Shown here one piece after another: positions 7,368-9,908 of a stretch of 9,908 nt of DNA. Numbering within the stretch: position 1 is the stretch's first letter; the number at the start of each line of letters is the position of its first letter. The DNA is taken from contig JACCQW010000463.1 in the NCBI GenBank assembly GCA_013813955.1, forward strand, positions 1 through 9,908, written 5' to 3'. Origin of the DNA: Solirubrobacterales bacterium. Lineage in GTDB: Bacteria; Actinomycetota; Thermoleophilia; Solirubrobacterales; Solirubrobacteraceae. Below the pieces are notes generated by a model. It searched no databases. It worked only from the letters and a program-made list of their open reading frames with translations, and was not told the DNA's origin. The position numbers and the translations under genes were made by a program.

Positions 7368-7394
7368 AGTATCGGGAATGCGATTCCGTAGTCT
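7368..7394. promoter_or_regulatory. Divergent promoter region with a shared palindrome
   Basis: The 42 bp between two divergent SGNH genes hold GATACT read on the minus strand (7368-7373), 6 nt before the lipoprotein ATG, and TAGTCT on the plus strand (7389-7394), 9 nt before the ATG at 7404. Both spacings suit leaderless or nearly leaderless transcripts. Exactly between them is GGAAT-GCG-ATTCC (7375-7387), one base away from each -10 box, in the position of an operator that would block both promoters. No good -35 was found on either strand. The binding protein is not identifiable here. Confidence 0.45.
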
Positions 7395-7403
7395 TCGCGG
7401 TCG

Positions 7404-8621
7404 ATGCTTGGGCGAGTCCGCAGAAGGGGCATTGTTTGGGCCCTGGCCCTGGCCTTCGTCGCGGCAGCTTCGGCCGCTGCCCAGCAGGGCGCGCCCCCCC
7501 CGCCCACGGTTGCACTCGATCAGGTCACGCTGCGCCAGAGCGGGTCTGACCTCCTGCTCGGGCTTCGGTTGAGCCGCGCGCTGCCGGTCGCGCGCCTGGA
7601 GCCGGCACGGGGTCGTCAAATCTGCGCCTTCCTCGGCCCGGTCGCCGTCGGGCGGGCGACTCGCCGCGTCTGCCTGCGCGGAGGCGCGCGCGCAAACGTG
7701 CGGGTTACGCACGCAAGAGTCGACGCGCGCGGCCGTCCAGGGCCCACCGCGACCCTGCGAGCACGCACGCGCGTCGAGGGCCGCTTCGTGTCGGTGCGTT
7801 TTCCTGCCGGGTCGCTTCAGCTGCCCCTGGGGCGCGCGCTGCGCTGGCAGGTGGAACTGACGTGGCGCGACGGCGGCCCCTGTGAGCGCTCCCCTTCGGC
7901 AACCGCTTGCACACAGAGGCTGCCCGAAGAACGGCCTGGCGTGCTGCCGACACGCCGCCCTCGGGGCTTGGTCCTCAACCGCAGCGAGCGCCTTCGCGTG
8001 CTCGCGACCGGAGACTCGATGATTCAGATCGTCGACTCGTTTCTGAAGCGCAGGCTCCAGACGCGGGGGGCCCGTGTCCGCAGCGACGCGCACATCAGCA
8101 CCGGTATCTCCAAGCCCGCGGCGCTGAACTGGCCCGCGAAGGCCCGCAGCCAAGCACGATCGATCAAGCCCCACGTGACCGTCATCTCCCTCGGTGCTAA
8201 CGATGGCTTTCCCATGCGTACCGCGCGCGGCCGCAGCGCGCCTTGTTGCGAGGCAGCATGGATCGCCGAGTACTCGCGTCGCGCGCGCCGCATGATGGCC
8301 TCCTACCGCCGAGGCGGACGCTCGCTCGTGTACTGGCTGACCCTGCCGACCCCGCGCCGCGGCAACTTCAAGCCCATCTACCGGGCAGTCAACACCGCCG
8401 TCAAACGAGCCGCAACGGCATACCCCGACCACGTCCGAGTGCTGGACCTCGGGCGCGTCTTCACCCCCGGCGGGCGTTTTCGCCAGCACATCGTGTTCCG
8501 CGGAAGGCGCATCAACGCTCGCCAAGGCGACGGTGTGCATCTGTCGACTGCGGGGGCATCGGTTGCCGCAACGCTCGTGATCGACCGGCTGCGCGCAGAC
8601 GGCGCCCTGCGCTCGCGCTGA
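7404..8621 (+). CDS. Secreted SGNH protein, DUF459-like, with N-terminal beta domain
   Basis: The 405-residue protein has a signal peptide (1-26, cleavage near ASAAAQ), a beta-rich N-domain (about 35-180) with cysteines 74, 90, 160 and 169, and a C-terminal SGNH domain. Block I is TGDSMIQ with Ser205, block III GANDG with Asn266, and the last block GDGVHLS with Asp376 and His379. HISTGISK (230-237), Cys281-Cys282, YWLTLP (310-315) and VFTPGGRF line up with the MBOAT-partner SGNH protein at 3659-4723 all along the domain, so the two are paralogues. This copy has no membrane helix beyond the signal peptide and no MBOAT beside it. It probably acts on the same class of acylated surface polymer. 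The ATG at 7404 follows a -10-like box by 9 nt and needs no ribosome binding site if leaderless. Confidence 0.87.
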   Translation: MLGRVRRRGIVWALALAFVAAASAAAQQGAPPPPTVALDQVTLRQSGSDLLLGLRLSRALPVARLEPARGRQICAFLGPVAVGRATRRVCLRGGARANVRVTHARVDARGRPGPTATLRARTRVEGRFVSVRFPAGSLQLPLGRALRWQVELTWRDGGPCERSPSATACTQRLPEERPGVLPTRRPRGLVLNRSERLRVLATGDSMIQIVDSFLKRRLQTRGARVRSDAHISTGISKPAALNWPAKARSQARSIKPHVTVISLGANDGFPMRTARGRSAPCCEAAWIAEYSRRARRMMASYRRGGRSLVYWLTLPTPRRGNFKPIYRAVNTAVKRAATAYPDHVRVLDLGRVFTPGGRFRQHIVFRGRRINARQGDGVHLSTAGASVAATLVIDRLRADGALRSR

Positions 8622-8672
8622 CGGGTGCACATTCCGCCCCGGGCCGCAGATATATCCGTCGACTCCTGGCCT

Positions 8673-8700
8673 TTGGAAACGGTCCCCAGATGGGTAGCAT
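8673..8700 (+). promoter_or_regulatory. Candidate promoter of the VCBS-like gene
   Basis: TTGGAA (8673-8678) and TAGCAT (8695-8700) are 16 bp apart. The -10 ends 10 nt before the ATG at 8711, which favours that start over the ATG at 8690 lying just before the box. This is the best -35/-10 pair seen in the window. Confidence 0.45.
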
Positions 8701-8710
8701 CCGCACAGCC

Positions 8711-9205
8711 ATGTCGGTCGTGCGCCTTCTCGTCGTAGTCGGGTTCGCAGCGGGTAGCAGCGCCACCCTCGTCGCCAACGCCTCGGCAGCGCCAGCCTGT
8801 AACGGCAGGGCCGCCGCGAACCTCGAGAAGCGCTTGCCCGTAACGCCATACAACCTCGGGCGTCGCATCGGCCAGACCCTCTGTTTCGACTTCACAGGAG
8901 ATCGGCGCAAGGACATCGTCTTCACCGGCTGGGAGTTCATGAACCACGGCGCCCATTACTGGGCGGCGTACCGGGCGACACGCTCGAGTTGGGTGAGGGT
9001 CAAGTTCAAGCGCGGCTGCTGCCGGGCGGACCCGAAAACTGGTGTCGGCATCGAAATCCAGCGCTCCGGCCGCGAGATCGTCGTCAGCCAGCCCGTCTAC
9101 CAGCCAGACGACCCCGCATGCTGCCCGAGCGGCGGCACCAAGACCGGCACGTGGCGCTGGCGCAACCACACCCTTGCGCTCGTCGACGTCACACGAGAAC
9201 CCTGA
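8711..9205 (+). CDS. Small secreted VCBS/FG-GAP-like protein with two CC pairs
   Basis: The 164-residue protein has a signal peptide (1-27, cleavage near ASA) and a mature domain of about 138 residues. CFDFTGDRRKDIVFTGW (58-74) resembles one blade of a VCBS/FG-GAP repeat, whose DxxGDxxxDI core normally binds calcium; here the core is DFTGDRRKDI. The C-terminal half has SQPVYQPDD (126-134), then CCPSGG (137-142) and WRWRNHT, a pattern I associate with small exported proteins of this lineage, from memory rather than from a search. Cysteines are at 30, 58, 103-104 and 137-138, so three disulfides are possible. The start at 8711 is chosen over 8690 because a -10 box lies between them. It runs in the same direction as the SGNH gene 89 bp upstream but has its own candidate promoter. 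Function is unknown. Confidence 0.75.
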   Translation: MSVVRLLVVVGFAAGSSATLVANASAAPACNGRAAANLEKRLPVTPYNLGRRIGQTLCFDFTGDRRKDIVFTGWEFMNHGAHYWAAYRATRSSWVRVKFKRGCCRADPKTGVGIEIQRSGREIVVSQPVYQPDDPACCPSGGTKTGTWRWRNHTLALVDVTREP

Positions 9206-9337
9206 TCCAACCAGGAGGGGTCGCTCCGATACCGCGCCCCGTCAGGGTCGGCTTCGGGCATGCGCAATCTGCGCGCCAGCCGAACCACAGCCGGGAGGCC
9301 CGGGTTGCGCCCTGCCTCTGTACGCCGTTGCTCTCGC
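9206..9337. other. Non-coding gap, one small hairpin
   Basis: No gene is supported here. CCGGG-AGG-CCCGG (9291-9303) can form a 5-bp hairpin with a 3-base loop, but no T-tract follows on either strand, so it is only a weak terminator candidate for the gene ending at 9205. Confidence 0.3.
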
Positions 9338-9556
9338 TCAGTGGGATGCAGGCCGATCGCGGGAGCCCGCAGGACACCGCTCATCGCCGAGGGCACCGGC
9401 GAACTCGTAACAGCCACCGATCGAGTGCCAGAACAGCATGCTCGAAGTGCAGTCGATCGTGCTGCGGGTGACTCGCTTGCAGCGGCCTGAATCCACGCGG
9501 GCGGCGCGACGCGCGAACGACGACGCCACGGCGCTGTAACCGTCTCGACTCATCAA
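9338..9556 (-). pseudogene. Possible decayed or truncated small secreted-protein gene
   Basis: A minus-strand open frame of up to 72 codons has strong G/C at third positions (about 52 of 66 codons counted from the Tyr codon onward), which is gene-like and unusual for a random frame. Its residues include a FARRAARVDSGRCKRVTRS stretch followed by IDC and GGCYEF. This spacing of Arg-rich helix, Cys and xDC resembles the C-terminal half of small exported proteins in this kind of genome. No signal peptide precedes it; the only starts are a TTG at 9556 and an ATG at 9553, and the PAS gene begins only about 50 bp further on. It is therefore either a 5'-truncated remnant or a short cytoplasmic protein. 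It is not homologous by eye to the six-cysteine protein at 4716-5114. Confidence 0.3.
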
Positions 9557-9609
9557 TCTTGTAGAACAGCGTTGGCGGGTTGTGACAGCCGCCTCGACGC
9601 CTGATATTC

Positions 9610-9908
9610 GTGACCGACAAACGACCCGCCACCGATCCGCCGCGTCCCGCTGGGGCGCAACCAGCCGACTACGTCCGCTCGGTTCTGGATCGTGCTCACG
9701 AGGCGTTCGTTGCGATGGACGCGGGCGGGTTTGTCATCGACTGGAACCGACAGGCAGAGCGCACCTTTGGCTGGACGCGCGAGGAAGCCGTTGGCAGGGT
9801 GCTTGCCCACCTGATCATTCCCGAGCGCGATCGCGCCGCGCACCTGCAGGGCCTGGAGCATTACAACGAGACCGGTGAAGGGCCGATCCTCGACCAGCGC
9901 CACGAGCT
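9610..9908 (+). CDS. PAS-domain signalling protein, N-terminal part only
   Basis: The frame opens with GTG at 9610 and runs off the window after 99 codons; an in-frame stop at 9583 excludes an earlier GTG or ATG. After a short Pro-rich leader, residues about 22-99 match a PAS domain: VLDRAHEAFVAMDAGG, then FVIDWNRQAERTFGWTREEAVGR, then HLIIPERDRAAHLQGLEHY and TGEGPIL. PAS domains sense small ligands, redox state or light and are usually joined to a histidine kinase, diguanylate cyclase/phosphodiesterase or PP2C output. That output domain lies outside the window, so the reaction cannot be named. No signal peptide or helix is present in the visible part, so the sensor end is cytoplasmic. No clear ribosome binding site is seen. 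Confidence 0.85.
   Translation, partial: MTDKRPATDPPRPAGAQPADYVRSVLDRAHEAFVAMDAGGFVIDWNRQAERTFGWTREEAVGRVLAHLIIPERDRAAHLQGLEHYNETGEGPILDQRHE

Noticed and set aside
7362..8849. Upstream extension of the SGNH lipoprotein frame to give an 823-residue protein
   Set aside because: It is antisense to the well-supported secreted SGNH gene at 7404-8621, and the ATG at 7361 opens a lipoprotein signal peptide.

Overview
The window is dense, GC-rich DNA (strong G/C at third codon positions, GTG starts, few Shine-Dalgarno sequences, several -10 boxes placed 6-10 nt before a start codon as in leaderless transcripts). Small secreted proteins, delta-60-type repeats and several SGNH hydrolases point to a high-GC actinobacterium, perhaps the Thermoleophilia/Solirubrobacterales lineage. 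That placement is inference from gene style, not from a marker gene. No rRNA, CRISPR array, insertion sequence or phage gene was seen.

Layout. 1-183 (-): 60-residue two-helix membrane protein. 197-270 (+): tRNA-Val(UAC). 271-439: non-coding, with a foldable segment at 365-422. 440-2232 (-): two-gene unit, a secreted SGNH esterase followed by a CapA-type metallophosphoesterase-fold protein. 2290-4723 (+): two-gene unit, an MBOAT O-acyltransferase overlapping a membrane-anchored SGNH protein. 4716-5114 (-): small secreted six-cysteine protein. 5203-6411 (+): secreted delta-60/beta-propeller-like protein. 6378-7361 (-): SGNH lipoprotein. 7404-8621 (+): secreted SGNH protein, paralogue of the MBOAT partner. 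8711-9205 (+): secreted VCBS-like protein with two CC pairs. 9206-9609: mostly non-coding, with a possible decayed secreted-protein gene on the minus strand. 9610-end (+): start of a PAS-domain signalling protein, cut by the window edge.

How it fits together. Eight consecutive genes (440-9205, apart from the MBOAT itself) appear to encode exported or membrane-anchored proteins, and four of them are SGNH hydrolases. MBOAT plus extracytoplasmic SGNH is the known architecture for moving acyl groups across the membrane onto exported glycans (AlgI/AlgJ/AlgX, PatA/PatB, DltB/DltD). A coherent but unproven reading is a cell-surface polysaccharide O-acylation and de-acylation locus, with the CapA-like protein acting on the same polymer. 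The lipoprotein SGNH and the second SGNH paralogue are divergently transcribed from a 42-bp intergenic region that holds a palindrome placed symmetrically between two -10-like boxes, suggesting joint control.
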